Positions 52,287 through 60,780 are shown, numbered from the stretch's first letter. The stretch is DNA of 64,000 bases from Actinoplanes couchii (GCF_016862075.1 NZ_BOMG01000044.1:186001-250000); one strand, 5' to 3'. Program-made: numbers and translations. The notes: generated from the letters alone by a model not told the origin.

Positions 52287-54842
52287 CTAGACGCTCCGCA
52301 ACCTCCGGGGGCCGGTGTCCGGCCGGGCCCCCGGATCGCCGAACTCGACCGCGGCGTGCAGCACCGACCAGCCGTCCGGGCGGGCCAGCACCGGGTTCAG
52401 GGTCAGCGATCGGACCCGCGGGTGCTCGTCGGCCAGCCGGCCCATCCGCAGCAGCAGATCGACCAGCGCGGCCCGGTCCACCGGTGTGGACCCCCGGTAA
52501 CCGTGCAGCAACGGGGCCGCCCGCGGCTCGTCGACCAGGGCCTCCGCCGCCCGGTCGGTCAGCGGCGCGGCCCGCCAGGCCAGGTCACCGAGCAGCTCGC
52601 TGGCCACCCCGCCGAGGCCGAAACCGACCACCGGGCCGAACGCCGGATCCTCCCGGAGCTCGACCGTGCAGGCCACCCCCGGCGCGACCATGGTCTGCAC
52701 CAGGACCTCCGGGCCGAACGCGCCGGCCAGTTCGCCGTACGCCGCTCGTACCGCATCGTCGCCGTTGATCGCCAGGCGCACCGCACCGAGGTCGATCCGG
52801 TGCCGCAACGCCCCGCCGGCCGCCTTGATCGCCACCGGATAACCCAGCTCGGCCGCCGCCGCGACCGCCTCGTCGGCGCTTGCGGCCAGCGTGGACGGCA
52901 CCACCGCGATCCCGTACGCGGCGAGCAGAGCGGTCGGGGACTCGGCCGCCACCGCGGCCTCCGCCGCCACCGGATCCACTCCGGACAACTCCGGCAGCAC
53001 CCCCGGCGGACGGCGCAGCCAGTCGGCGTAACCGACCACCCGGGACAGCGCGCGGACCGCCTCCTCGACCGACGGATAGGCCGGCACCCGGGGCGGCGCC
53101 TGCCCGAAGACCATCGTCGCGACGGTCGGTTTCTCACCGGCCAGCGCCACACTCGCCAGCGCCGCCGCGAAGTCGGCGTCCTCGTCGGCGTGCCGGCCCG
53201 GCATCGGCGGCGCGAAGACCACCACCAGCGCGTCCACCTGATCGTCGACCGCGGCGTCGGCGAGCACGTCGGCCAGGTCGTGGGCGCCCGCCTCGGAGCC
53301 GGTGTCCCGCGGATAGCCGTCGGCCACCACCAGCCCGGCGGCCCGGCAGGCGACCACGGCCAGCTCACCCAGCGCCGACGAGTTGCCCACCACGGCGACC
53401 CGGCGGCCGGCCGGCAGCGGCTGGTGGGCCAGCAGCATGCCCACGTCGAACAGCTCCTGCACGGTGTCCACCCGGATCACCCCGGACCGGGCGAACAGGG
53501 CGGTCACCGAACTCGCGTCCGGGCCCGGCGTGTCACCGGCCAGACCCGGTGGGCGGGTCGCCGACGCCACCGCCACCACCGGCTTGACCCGGCTGATCCG
53601 GCGGGCCAGCCGGGCGAACTTGCGCGGGTTGCCGAAGGTCTCCAGGTAGAGCAGCACCACGTCGGTGCCGGGGTCGTCCTGCCAGTACTGCAGCAGGTCG
53701 TTGCCGGAGACGTCGGCGCGGTTGCCGGCCGACACGAAACTCGACAGGCCCAGACCGCGACGGTCCGCCTCGGCCATCAGCGCCACCCCGAGAGCGCCGC
53801 TCTGACTGAAGAAGCCGACCCGCCCGGCCATCGGCAGCCGGGGGGAGAGCGTGGCGTTCAGGCGTACCGACGGATCGGTGTTGGCGATGCCGAAACTGCT
53901 CGGGCCGATCACCCGCAGCCCGGCCGCCCGCGCCGCCTCGACGAGGGCCCGCTGCTGGGCGGCGCCCTCCGGACCGGTCTCGGCGAAACCCGCGGAGACC
54001 ACCACTCCCCCACCCGCGCCGGACCGGGCCGCGTCGCGGCCGGCCTCGGACACCCGGTCGGCCGGCACCGCGATCAGGGCCAGGTCGATCGGGACACCGG
54101 CGTCGGCAGCGCTGCGGTACGCCCGGAGCCCGGCGACCCGGTCCGCGGTGGGATGCACCGGCACCAGCTCACCGGTGTAGCCCCCGTCACGCAGGTTGCC
54201 CAGCATCAGCGCGCCGATGCCCTGCCCGGTGGCGCTGGCACCGTAGATCGCGATGCCCCGCGGGGACAGCAGCCGGGCGATCGACCGGGCCTCGGTGAGG
54301 TGCTCGCGGGACTCCTGCACCTCCCGGGACTTCTCGGTCGGCTCGATCGGGAAGCTCAGGTGGACCACGCCGTCGGCGTACCGCCGGCGGACCTGGTAGC
54401 CGGTGTCGCCGAAGACCCGCAGCATGCCGTTGTTCTCCGGCAGCACCTCGGCGACGAACCGGACGATCCCGTTGCGCCGGGCCGCGTCGGCGAGATGCTC
54501 CAGCAGCACCGAGCCGATGCCCCGGCCCTGCTGCGCGTCCTCGACCACGAACGCGACCTCGGCCTCCGGGGAGTCCGGGCCGAGCCGTTCATAACGCCCG
54601 ACCGAGGTGATCCGGTCGTCGGCGAGGGTCACGAACGCCTCGCGGTCGTGGTGGTCGACGTTGACGAAGCGGTGCAGGTCGCGTTCCGGAATGCGCGGAT
54701 AGGGCGAGAAGTAGCGCAGGTAGCGGGTGCGCTCGCTCATCCGGGAGTGGAAGTCCACGATGGCCGGCGCGTCCTCCGGGCGGATCCGGCGCAGGTGGAC
54801 CGACGTGCCGTCGGAGAGAAGGACGTCCGCGCCGCGCTCCAT
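52287..54842 (-). CDS. Pat-type bifunctional GNAT/acyl-CoA synthetase-like protein acetyltransferase
   Basis: An 851-residue protein. Residues 10-165 are a GNAT acetyltransferase domain (VAFVVEDAQQGRGIGSVLLEHL carries the acetyl-CoA loop). The remainder is an NDP-forming acyl-CoA synthetase-like region with a CoA-binding Rossmann part (IAIYGASATGQGIGALML), a ligase part with FFSQSGALG and GNRADVSGND, and a C-terminal ATP-grasp-like part. The GNAT domain is N-terminal, opposite to enteric Pat. The family acetylates lysines of acyl-CoA synthetases. It starts 3 bp after acuC, so acetylase and deacetylase are cotranscribed. Confidence 0.88.
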   Translation of the reverse strand: MERGADVLLSDGTSVHLRRIRPEDAPAIVDFHSRMSERTRYLRYFSPYPRIPERDLHRFVNVDHHDREAFVTLADDRITSVGRYERLGPDSPEAEVAFVVEDAQQGRGIGSVLLEHLADAARRNGIVRFVAEVLPENNGMLRVFGDTGYQVRRRYADGVVHLSFPIEPTEKSREVQESREHLTEARSIARLLSPRGIAIYGASATGQGIGALMLGNLRDGGYTGELVPVHPTADRVAGLRAYRSAADAGVPIDLALIAVPADRVSEAGRDAARSGAGGGVVVSAGFAETGPEGAAQQRALVEAARAAGLRVIGPSSFGIANTDPSVRLNATLSPRLPMAGRVGFFSQSGALGVALMAEADRRGLGLSSFVSAGNRADVSGNDLLQYWQDDPGTDVVLLYLETFGNPRKFARLARRISRVKPVVAVASATRPPGLAGDTPGPDASSVTALFARSGVIRVDTVQELFDVGMLLAHQPLPAGRRVAVVGNSSALGELAVVACRAAGLVVADGYPRDTGSEAGAHDLADVLADAAVDDQVDALVVVFAPPMPGRHADEDADFAAALASVALAGEKPTVATMVFGQAPPRVPAYPSVEEAVRALSRVVGYADWLRRPPGVLPELSGVDPVAAEAAVAAESPTALLAAYGIAVVPSTLAASADEAVAAAAELGYPVAIKAAGGALRHRIDLGAVRLAINGDDAVRAAYGELAGAFGPEVLVQTMVAPGVACTVELREDPAFGPVVGFGLGGVASELLGDLAWRAAPLTDRAAEALVDEPRAAPLLHGYRGSTPVDRAALVDLLLRMGRLADEHPRVRSLTLNPVLARPDGWSVLHAAVEFGDPGARPDTGPRRLRSV

Positions 54843-54845
54843 CGT

Positions 54846-56027
54846 CTAATCCCGGGGGTCGTGGGGATCGAGGCCGTGCAGCGGGAAGACCGCCGTCCGG
54901 GTGGCGAGGACGGCCCGGTCGATCGGGTCCTCACTCGTCCCCGGCCAGGGGGTGACCGTGGGCTCGGTGCCGTCCGTCATCACCTCCGGAATCGTAGTCC
55001 CCGGGCGGCGGCCGGCCGCCAGCGTCCGCCACCGCGGCGGGATGCGTGTCGCCGGGTCGAGCGGCTCGCCGGTGGCGACCGCCAGCAGATGGGTCCACGC
55101 CCGGGGCACCACCTCGACCAGGGCGTAACCGCCGCCCCCGGTCGCCACCCAGCGACCGTCGCAGATCTCGTCGGCCAGGGCGCGCATCGCGATGTACGCG
55201 GCCCGCTGCCCGTCCACCGACAGGCGCAGGTCGGCGAGCGGGTCGAGCCGGTGCGCGTCGGCGCCGCACTGGCTGACGATGATCTCCGGGGCGAAGGCGC
55301 GGACCACCGACGGGACGATCGCGTGGAACGCCCGCAGCCAGCCGTCGTCATCGGTGCCCGGGGGCAGCGGCACGTTGACGGCGGTGCCCTCCGCGTTCGG
55401 CCCACCGGTCTCGTCGGCGAACCCGGTGCCCGGGAAGAGCGCCAGCGGCGTCTCGTGCAGGCTCACCGTGAGCACCCGCGGGTCGTCGTAGAAGGCGGCC
55501 TGCACGCCGTCGCCGTGGTGCACGTCGACGTCGATGTAGGCGACCCGCTGCGCCCCGTTCTCCAGCAGCCAGGCGATGGCCACCGCGGGGTCGTTGTAGA
55601 CGCAGAACCCGGCCGCCCGGGCCGGCATCGCGTGGTGCAGCCCGCCGGCCACGTTGACCGCCCGCCGGGCCACCCCGTGCCAGACCGCCTGGACCGCGGC
55701 CAGGGTGGCGCCGCAGATCCGCGCGGAGGCCTGGTGCATGTCCTCGAAGACCGGGTTGTCGGCGGTGTTGAGTCCCCATCCGGTGAAGAACGGGTCGATC
55801 GGGGCCAAGCGGACGGCGTCCAGATAATCGGCGCGGTGCACCCGGGTGAGATCGGTCTCACTCGCCTCGGCCGGAGTGATCAACTGGACGCCGGGACGGT
55901 CCAGCACGCCGAGTTCCCGGGCCAGGGCCATGGTCAGTTCGACACGCACCGGATCGAGGGGATGGTCGCCCATGTCGTACTCGAGCAGGGTGCTGTCCCA
56001 GACCACCGCGGTGGTGTCGTCCGCCAT
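54846..56027 (-). CDS. acuC: AcuC-type protein deacetylase (class I HDAC fold)
   Basis: A 393-residue zinc-dependent deacetylase. Motifs are RVHRADYLDAV, VNVAGGLHHAMPARAAGFCVYND with the catalytic His pair, YIDVDVHHGDGVQ with zinc ligands, and VATGGGGYALVEVVPRAW with the catalytic Tyr. It removes acetyl groups, typically from acetyl-CoA synthetase, reversing the partner acetyltransferase encoded 3 bp downstream. The ATG at 56027 is preferred because GGGAG lies about 10 nt upstream; an ATG at 56036 is close. The region to ideR contains an inverted repeat that may regulate both. Confidence 0.9.
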   Translation of the reverse strand: MADDTTAVVWDSTLLEYDMGDHPLDPVRVELTMALARELGVLDRPGVQLITPAEASETDLTRVHRADYLDAVRLAPIDPFFTGWGLNTADNPVFEDMHQASARICGATLAAVQAVWHGVARRAVNVAGGLHHAMPARAAGFCVYNDPAVAIAWLLENGAQRVAYIDVDVHHGDGVQAAFYDDPRVLTVSLHETPLALFPGTGFADETGGPNAEGTAVNVPLPPGTDDDGWLRAFHAIVPSVVRAFAPEIIVSQCGADAHRLDPLADLRLSVDGQRAAYIAMRALADEICDGRWVATGGGGYALVEVVPRAWTHLLAVATGEPLDPATRIPPRWRTLAAGRRPGTTIPEVMTDGTEPTVTPWPGTSEDPIDRAVLATRTAVFPLHGLDPHDPRD

Positions 56028-56071
56028 GCCCGCCATGCTCCCATGCCGCGGGCGTCCCCCGGATGGGGCGA

Positions 56072-56086
56072 TGTGCTGTTAGCACA
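56072..56086. promoter_or_regulatory. Inverted repeat in the acuC upstream region
   Basis: TGTGCT-GTT-AGCACA is a perfect 6-bp dyad with a 3-bp centre, 45-59 bp before the acuC start and about 100 bp before ideR. It resembles a CRP half-site pair but the spacing is one base shorter than the TGTG-N8-CACA consensus. Confidence 0.4.
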
Positions 56087-56130
56087 CGTGTTCCGGCGTC
56101 GGGTAGGGTCTTCAGGCACTTGTCCAGGGC

Positions 56131-56149
56131 GGAGGTCAGCCCAACGCAA
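56131..56149. promoter_or_regulatory. Iron-box-like IdeR/DtxR operator before ideR
   Basis: GGAGGTCAGCCCAACGCAA matches 13 of 19 positions of the DtxR/IdeR iron-box consensus, including the AGCC core and flanking AGGT/AAC. It lies between a weak -35 region and a -10-like TATTAT (56155-56160), 33 bp before the ideR start, as expected for autoregulation. Confidence 0.45.
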
Positions 56150-56181
56150 CGCGGTATTATCGCTGCTGGGAGGACCACATC

Positions 56182-56868
56182 GTGAACGATCTCGTCGACA
56201 CCACCGAGATGTACCTTCGCACCATTCTGGAGCTCGAGGAAGAGGGTGTGCCCGCGTTGCGCGCCCGGATCGCCGAGCGCCTGCGCCAGAGCGGCCCCAC
56301 GGTGAGTCAGACCGTGGCCCGGATGGAGCGTGACGGTCTGCTGACCGTCGAGGGCGACCGGCACCTCGTGCTCACCGACCTGGGCAGGGCCACCGCCGTC
56401 GGTGTCATGCGTAAACACCGTCTCGCCGAGCTGCTGCTCGTCAACGTCATCGGGATGCCCTACGAGGAGGCCCACGAAGAGGCCTGCCGCTGGGAGCACG
56501 TGATGAGCGACGCCGTCGAGAAACGCGTCTACGACCTGCTCAACAAGCCGACCCGGTCGCCGTACGGGAACCCGATCCCCGGTCTCGATCAATTCGGCGC
56601 CCCCGACGACACCTCCGAGTCCCTCACCCACGGCGAGCGCAATCTGGCTTTCCCGGGGCTGAGCGGCAGTGTCGTCATCCGCCGCATCTGCGAAAGCGTC
56701 CAATCCAACGCCGACGTGCTGCGCCAGCTGCACGCGGCCGGCATCAACCCGGGCACCACGGTCACCGTGGCCCAGGAGCGTGACGGGGTGACCATCGACG
56801 GCACGGCCGGCGACAAGATCCGCCTGCCGCGCGAGGTGGCGTCCCGAGTGTTCGTGGCGGCGCGCTAG
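56182..56868 (+). CDS. ideR: Iron-dependent transcriptional repressor IdeR/DtxR
   Basis: A 228-residue metalloregulator. The N-terminal winged helix (DTTEMYLRTILELEEEGVPA, then RLRQSGPTVSQTVARMERDG) is the DNA-binding part. The dimerisation and metal-binding domain includes MRKHRLAELLLVNVIG and EEACRWEHVMSDAVEKRV with the Cys/Glu/His ligands. A C-terminal SH3-like domain (GTTVTVAQERDGVTI) follows. The GTG at 56182 has GGGAGG 8 nt upstream. It represses iron-uptake genes when Fe2+ is bound. A candidate iron box overlaps its own promoter. Confidence 0.93.
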   Translation: MNDLVDTTEMYLRTILELEEEGVPALRARIAERLRQSGPTVSQTVARMERDGLLTVEGDRHLVLTDLGRATAVGVMRKHRLAELLLVNVIGMPYEEAHEEACRWEHVMSDAVEKRVYDLLNKPTRSPYGNPIPGLDQFGAPDDTSESLTHGERNLAFPGLSGSVVIRRICESVQSNADVLRQLHAAGINPGTTVTVAQERDGVTIDGTAGDKIRLPREVASRVFVAAR

Positions 56869-56871
56869 GTC

Positions 56872-57438
56872 CTAACCGTTTGTCGTGCTCAAAGCCTTGG
56901 CGAGGTTGAGCAGTCCGGCGTCCGACGTCTTCACCTGTGCCGCGGGGGTTCCCTTCGGGAAGGTGAGACGCAGTGTCTGGACCTGCTTGGCCTCGCTGAG
57001 CCAGCCGATCTCGGTGCTGATGCCGTGCTCACCCGCGGGCTGGACGTAAGTGCGGTAACCCGCCCGGCCCAGCCCCTTGAGCTTCACCGCCTTCGCCGGC
57101 ATCCGCTCGGCCATGAAGACCTCGGCATTCGCCTTGGTCGTCTCCACCACCGAGAGCGACAGGTCCGGCCAGGGCTCGCCCAGTTTCTGCACCACGCAGC
57201 TCGACGTGTCGTCGAGCTGGTCGGCGGCGGCCACGTCGAACCGGAAGCCTATCGTCTGCTCGATCAGGTCCCAGTCCCACAGGATGCAGGCGCCGCCCGC
57301 GGCCGCGGCGGGCTCCACCACGATCGAGGCGGACGGGACGGGCTCGACGATGGCGGCCTTCTTCTCCTCGTCGGCGGAGCAGCCGGTGAGGGCGAACAGC
57401 ACGGCGACGGCGCCGATCACGGCCAGACGCGTAGGCAC
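56872..57438 (-). CDS. Lipoprotein of unknown function (DUF3558-like)
   Basis: A 188-residue exported lipoprotein. The signal peptide VPTRLAVIGAVAVLFALTGC ends in a lipobox (LTGC) for lipid attachment. The mature part contains CILWDWDLIEQTIGFRFDV, DTSSCVVQKLGEPWPDLSLSV and GLGRAGYRTYVQPAG, with one cysteine pair (ACILW/SSCVV) spaced as in DUF3558-type actinobacterial lipoproteins. The GTG at 57438 has GGGGAGGATC about 8 nt upstream. The stop lies 3 bp from the convergent ideR stop. The function is unknown. Confidence 0.78.
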   Translation of the reverse strand: MPTRLAVIGAVAVLFALTGCSADEEKKAAIVEPVPSASIVVEPAAAAGGACILWDWDLIEQTIGFRFDVAAADQLDDTSSCVVQKLGEPWPDLSLSVVETTKANAEVFMAERMPAKAVKLKGLGRAGYRTYVQPAGEHGISTEIGWLSEAKQVQTLRLTFPKGTPAAQVKTSDAGLLNLAKALSTTNG

Positions 57439-57490
57439 TTCTTGATCCTCCCCGGGGCGGGCGCACACACCGTACTGTCCCGGCCGGATC

Positions 57491-57523
57491 GGCGCTACTT
57501 GACACCCGGTGTCAAGTAGCGCC
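57491..57523. promoter_or_regulatory. Perfect 33-bp palindromic operator
   Basis: The 16-nt arm GGCGCTACTTGACACC and its exact reverse complement flank a central C at 57507. The element contains a -35-like TTGACA on each strand and ends 11 bp before the start codon of the HTH gene, so binding there would block its transcription. CAGGAT at 57523-57528 may be the -10, which would give a leaderless mRNA. Confidence 0.7.
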
Positions 57524-57534
57524 AGGATTGCCGC

Positions 57535-57981
57535 GTGACCCTCGCCGAGCAGTTGCTGCGCATGCTCGACAACCGGCTACTGGATCCGCTGGAGATCCTG
57601 CTCCAGGACGATCAGCCGGTCGGCGCGCTGCGCGACCTCCTCCGGGTTCGGGTCGGCCGGTGGGCCCGGGTGCTGGAGGGCGACGACGACGCGGCGGCCG
57701 TCCAGCTGATCGCCCGGCTGATCGGCACGCTCCATCCGGGCGACCAGCCGTTCAACCCGCCCGCCGACTGGTGGCGCAGCCCGTTCGGGCAGATCGTGCT
57801 CCGGCGGGCCGGTCATCCGTACGCCGCATCGGTCTCCTATGCCACCGCCGGCGCCATGCTCGGCATCACCCGCCAGGCCGTGCACGACCTGGTCCGCCGC
57901 GGCCGCCTGCCGCGCGACCCGGACGGCGGCGTGCCCGTCGCCGCGATCCGGGCCCGCCTATCCTCCGGGGGAACCTCATGA
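57535..57981 (+). CDS. Small HTH protein, probable autoregulator of hydrolase pair
   Basis: A 148-residue protein. Residues 1-95 are helical and lack a known domain (LEILLQDDQPVGALRDLLRV, AAVQLIARLIGTLHP). A helix-turn-helix lies near residues 100-125 (YATAGAMLGITRQAVHDLVRRGRLPRD), resembling MerR/excisionase-type motifs, and the DPDGGVPVAAIRARL tail follows. The GTG at 57535 has no Shine-Dalgarno sequence. The stop overlaps the hydrolase start by 4 nt. The palindrome directly upstream suggests that it regulates the two-gene unit, but this is inferred. Confidence 0.72.
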   Translation: MTLAEQLLRMLDNRLLDPLEILLQDDQPVGALRDLLRVRVGRWARVLEGDDDAAAVQLIARLIGTLHPGDQPFNPPADWWRSPFGQIVLRRAGHPYAASVSYATAGAMLGITRQAVHDLVRRGRLPRDPDGGVPVAAIRARLSSGGTS

Positions 57982-58886
57982 TCAACGACCGCCTCATCGA
58001 CGCCGGCTCCGTGCAGCTGGCGGTCCGTGACTTCGGCGGCGACCAGCCGCCCCTGCTGCTGGTGCACGGCGCCGGCGGCAACCTCGCCCAGATGACCACC
58101 CTGGCCCGGGCGCTGCGCCCGCACCACCGGGTCGTCACCCTCGACCTGCGCGGGCACGGCCGCTCCGCCGACGGCGACTGGACCTGGGACAACGCCCTCG
58201 GCGACCTGGCCGCCGTCTGCGCCCAGCTGGAGATCGAGCGGCCCGCCGTGGCCGGCCACTCGCTCGGCGGCATGCTGGCCGCCCTCTGGGGCGAGCGGCA
58301 CCCCGACTCCCCCGGCGTGATCAGTCTGGACGGCAACCCGCCGCCCACCCGCCCCGAGCATCTGCCCGGCCTCGACCCGGAGAAGGCGGCCGCCGAGCTG
58401 GCCCGGCTGCACGCGGTGTTCGACGCCGTCCAGGCCGCCGCCGGTCAGGTCATCCCCGCCGAGCAGCTGCCCGACCTGGTCGAGCGGCAGCAGATGGCGG
58501 CCCGCGACATGGGCGCCAACGAGAAGGTGTGGGTCGAGGGCTTCCGCCGCGGGCTGCTGCACAGCGACGGCGAGACGTCGCTGCGCCCGTCGGCCGGGCT
58601 CACCGCCCAACTGCGCACCACGATGAACCAGCTGGACCTGGGCCCGGTGTACGCCGCGACCACCTGCCCGCAACTGGTCGTGCTGGCGACCCGGGACCTG
58701 CCGGAGCAGGAGCCGTTCGCCGACCTGTACGCGGCGTACCGGCGCTATCTGGTCGAGCAGGCCAAGTCGGTGCCGCACCTGCGCTGGGTGTCGCTGGCCG
58801 ACGCCTCGCACGCCATGGTGATGGAGCAGCCCACCGTGCTGGCCGGCCTGATCACCGAGTTCCTGGTGGCGAACCGGAACCGCTAG
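57978..58886 (+). CDS. Alpha/beta-hydrolase fold protein
   Basis: A 302-residue hydrolase. The oxyanion-hole motif is LLVHGAGGNLAQM near residue 25, the nucleophile elbow is AGHSLGGMLAALWG with Ser near residue 95, and the C-terminal catalytic His lies in LADASHAMVMEQP. DLRGHGRSADGDW is the conserved loop after strand 4. The substrate cannot be read; epoxide hydrolases, haloperoxidase-like esterases and C-C hydrolases share this pattern. The ATG overlaps the stop of the HTH gene (ATGA), so the two are coupled. No other enzyme gene follows. Confidence 0.88.
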   Translation: MINDRLIDAGSVQLAVRDFGGDQPPLLLVHGAGGNLAQMTTLARALRPHHRVVTLDLRGHGRSADGDWTWDNALGDLAAVCAQLEIERPAVAGHSLGGMLAALWGERHPDSPGVISLDGNPPPTRPEHLPGLDPEKAAAELARLHAVFDAVQAAAGQVIPAEQLPDLVERQQMAARDMGANEKVWVEGFRRGLLHSDGETSLRPSAGLTAQLRTTMNQLDLGPVYAATTCPQLVVLATRDLPEQEPFADLYAAYRRYLVEQAKSVPHLRWVSLADASHAMVMEQPTVLAGLITEFLVANRNR

Positions 58887-59425
58887 GTCCGGCGGTTCCG
58901 CAGCCACACACCGAACTCGACCGCGGTGCGGACCCCGTTCTCCAGCACCGCGGTGCAGATGTCGTAACCGCAGACCTCACCCGGGTACTCCGGGCGCTGG
59001 TGCCAGACGGTCTTGACCGCGAGGATGGCCTGCCGCTCCTCGCCGGTCAGGCGGCCGGCCAGGTCCCGGTGCCACTCGCTGACGTCGGCGTGGTCGTCGT
59101 GCAGCCAGATCGACAGGCCGACACACCACTGCCCGACGGTGAGCGTGACGTGGTGCCGTTCGTCCCGCGGTTTCCCGCTCGGCGACCGGTCACCACGCTC
59201 GTCGCGGTAACTGAAGCCGGTCAGTCCCGGGATCGTGACCGCCCGCCCGAGCAGCGCGACCACGTCCGCCGGCCCGTAGTCCGGCCCACCGTCGAGCATC
59301 ACGTCCAGGTCGCGCCACACCATCAGCCCCGAGACGAAGCTGCCGGTGGGTGTCAGCGCCCCCAGCGGCTCGAGCAGTGCCAGCACCGAACGCGCCTCCG
59401 CCTGCAGGTCCTCCGGGCTGCCCAT
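58883..59425 (-). CDS. Hypothetical protein with nucleotidyltransferase-like motif
   Basis: A 180-residue soluble protein that I cannot place firmly. The segment GSFVSGLMVWRDLDVMLDGG near residue 30 resembles the GSx-DxD core of the minimal nucleotidyltransferase fold, but the spacing is loose and no second acidic motif is obvious. The C-terminal half has WHRDLAGRLTGEERQAILAVK and EVCGYDICTAVLENGVRT. The ATG at 59425 has GGGGAGGAG about 9 nt upstream. Its 3' end overlaps the hydrolase gene by 4 bp and it is divergent from the Shedu gene across 154 bp. Confidence 0.6.
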   Translation of the reverse strand: MGSPEDLQAEARSVLALLEPLGALTPTGSFVSGLMVWRDLDVMLDGGPDYGPADVVALLGRAVTIPGLTGFSYRDERGDRSPSGKPRDERHHVTLTVGQWCVGLSIWLHDDHADVSEWHRDLAGRLTGEERQAILAVKTVWHQRPEYPGEVCGYDICTAVLENGVRTAVEFGVWLRNRRT

Positions 59426-59579
59426 CCTGTGTCTCCTCCCCACGGCGCCACTGGCCCCGTCGGGACATTGTCGGATGTGGCCGGTCACCCCTCGACAGCC
59501 GGGGGTTTGCGATCCGCTCTTCGCCGGCACCGGCGGTCGGTAGATGCCGCCCGCTGTCCTTTCCGGACACCATTGGCCG

Positions 59580-60743
59580 ATGCGAATCAGATCCGACTCC
59601 ACGCTCAACCGGTTGCTGCGAAAGATCCTGGAACTCGGACCCACGGAGAACGTTCGCCCCTCCGTGGAGGACGTCCTCCGGCACGTGGGCGATCGCAGCC
59701 CTTACCGAGGCGGGAAGGAATTGACCGAGTTACTACGAGCGGCCTTCTCAAGGGCCCGGTCAGAACACGACGACGCCACCGCCGAGAGAATCGAAGACGC
59801 ACTGGGCTACGCAATGAATACCCTGCTCAGGCCGGATCTCGAGGCTAAGTATCAGCTTCTCGACGGCAGCCGCCGACGCGGAATTCAACTGATTGAGCAA
59901 GTGACGGTCACCGCCGCCCGGTTCGTCACGGACCAGGCTGATCGATACCACGAGGAGAACCCCGGCACGAACGCTGAACAACTGCTGGCGTTCCTCCGCG
60001 ATCTGCCGCATTTCGAGATCTCTGAGGCCCTCGACGATCCGGGCACATACCGAATGGCTCGAGGAATGGACGAGGGTGCAGTCTGGGCCGAGCGGACCAT
60101 CCGGCATTGCCTGCGGTTCGAGGATGAGGCACCGATCCTGGATGCGGACGATCTGGCCTCCGCTCCGCTGAGCATGTTGATCGAAGTCGCCCAGCTACGG
60201 CTCCGGCAACGGAGCCTGGCGGAGTTCGAATCCACCGTTCTCAGCCCGCACAGCACCGAACACGATCTCCAGAAGGTTTTGGAGAGGAACCTCTGGATCT
60301 TCGGCGGAACCTACCTGCCAAAGACGGCGACTCGCCGCTTGGTACCCGGCGCCGAATTCGACCTGCCGCTACTCCGGCCGGACGGATCGATGCACGTTGT
60401 CGAACTCAAACGCGCCAACGTTCCGCTCCTGACCCATCAGCGCGGTTGGCTCGTACCGAACGACCACGTCCATCGCGCTGTGGCACAAGTGACGAACTAC
60501 CTGGTGGCCCTTGACGAGTCAGCGCCACGCCTGCTGACGGACTCAGGCCTCGACACACGCCGAGTAACAGCGACGGTCGTCATCGGTCATCCGGAATTCG
60601 GTTCAGAAGAGAAGAACGAGCAAGCAGTCAATCGAGCCCTGCGCATTTTCAACGGCAACCACGCGCGCATCGAAGTGATCACGTACAAGCAGCTACTGGA
60701 TGGCGCAAAACGCTCACTGACGTACAAAAAAGTTGCTGATTAG
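59580..60743 (+). CDS. sduA: Shedu-type (SduA/DUF4263) antiphage nuclease
   Basis: A 387-residue protein. Residues 1-225 are helical and unassigned. The C-terminal DUF4263 domain starts STEHDLQKVLERNLWIFGG and holds a PD-(D/E)XK nuclease core with Asp261 (GAEFDLPLL), Glu275-Leu-Lys277 (HVVELKRAN) and Gln303 (QVTNYL). SduA is the single gene of the Shedu antiphage system. Codon use is visibly less GC-rich than neighbours (60661-60720 is 33/60 GC by hand count), indicating acquisition. ATG 59580 is chosen over 59544 without a clear ribosome site for either. No other defence gene adjoins it. Confidence 0.8.
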   Translation: MRIRSDSTLNRLLRKILELGPTENVRPSVEDVLRHVGDRSPYRGGKELTELLRAAFSRARSEHDDATAERIEDALGYAMNTLLRPDLEAKYQLLDGSRRRGIQLIEQVTVTAARFVTDQADRYHEENPGTNAEQLLAFLRDLPHFEISEALDDPGTYRMARGMDEGAVWAERTIRHCLRFEDEAPILDADDLASAPLSMLIEVAQLRLRQRSLAEFESTVLSPHSTEHDLQKVLERNLWIFGGTYLPKTATRRLVPGAEFDLPLLRPDGSMHVVELKRANVPLLTHQRGWLVPNDHVHRAVAQVTNYLVALDESAPRLLTDSGLDTRRVTATVVIGHPEFGSEEKNEQAVNRALRIFNGNHARIEVITYKQLLDGAKRSLTYKKVAD

Positions 60744-60744
60744 C

Positions 60745-60780
60745 GAAACGGACGGCGCGTAGATACGCGCCGTCCGTTTC
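60745..60780. terminator. Perfect 16-bp bidirectional terminator
   Basis: GAAACGGACGGCGCGT (60745-60760) pairs with ACGCGCCGTCCGTTTC (60765-60780) around the loop AGAT, directly after the Shedu stop and before the convergent nrdJ stop. Each strand has a short T-run at the base (GTTTC). Confidence 0.85.

Noticed and set aside
52356..56333. Very long open frame (about 1325 codons) on the plus strand opposite the Pat-type and acuC genes
   Set aside because: It is a GC-rich antisense frame with Arg/Gly/His/Pro-biased translation and no family signal; the opposite strand encodes two complete recognised proteins.
58883..59425. Toxin-antitoxin nucleotidyltransferase next to the Shedu gene
   Set aside because: The motif match is loose, there is no HEPN-type partner, and its composition is native and unlike the Shedu gene.
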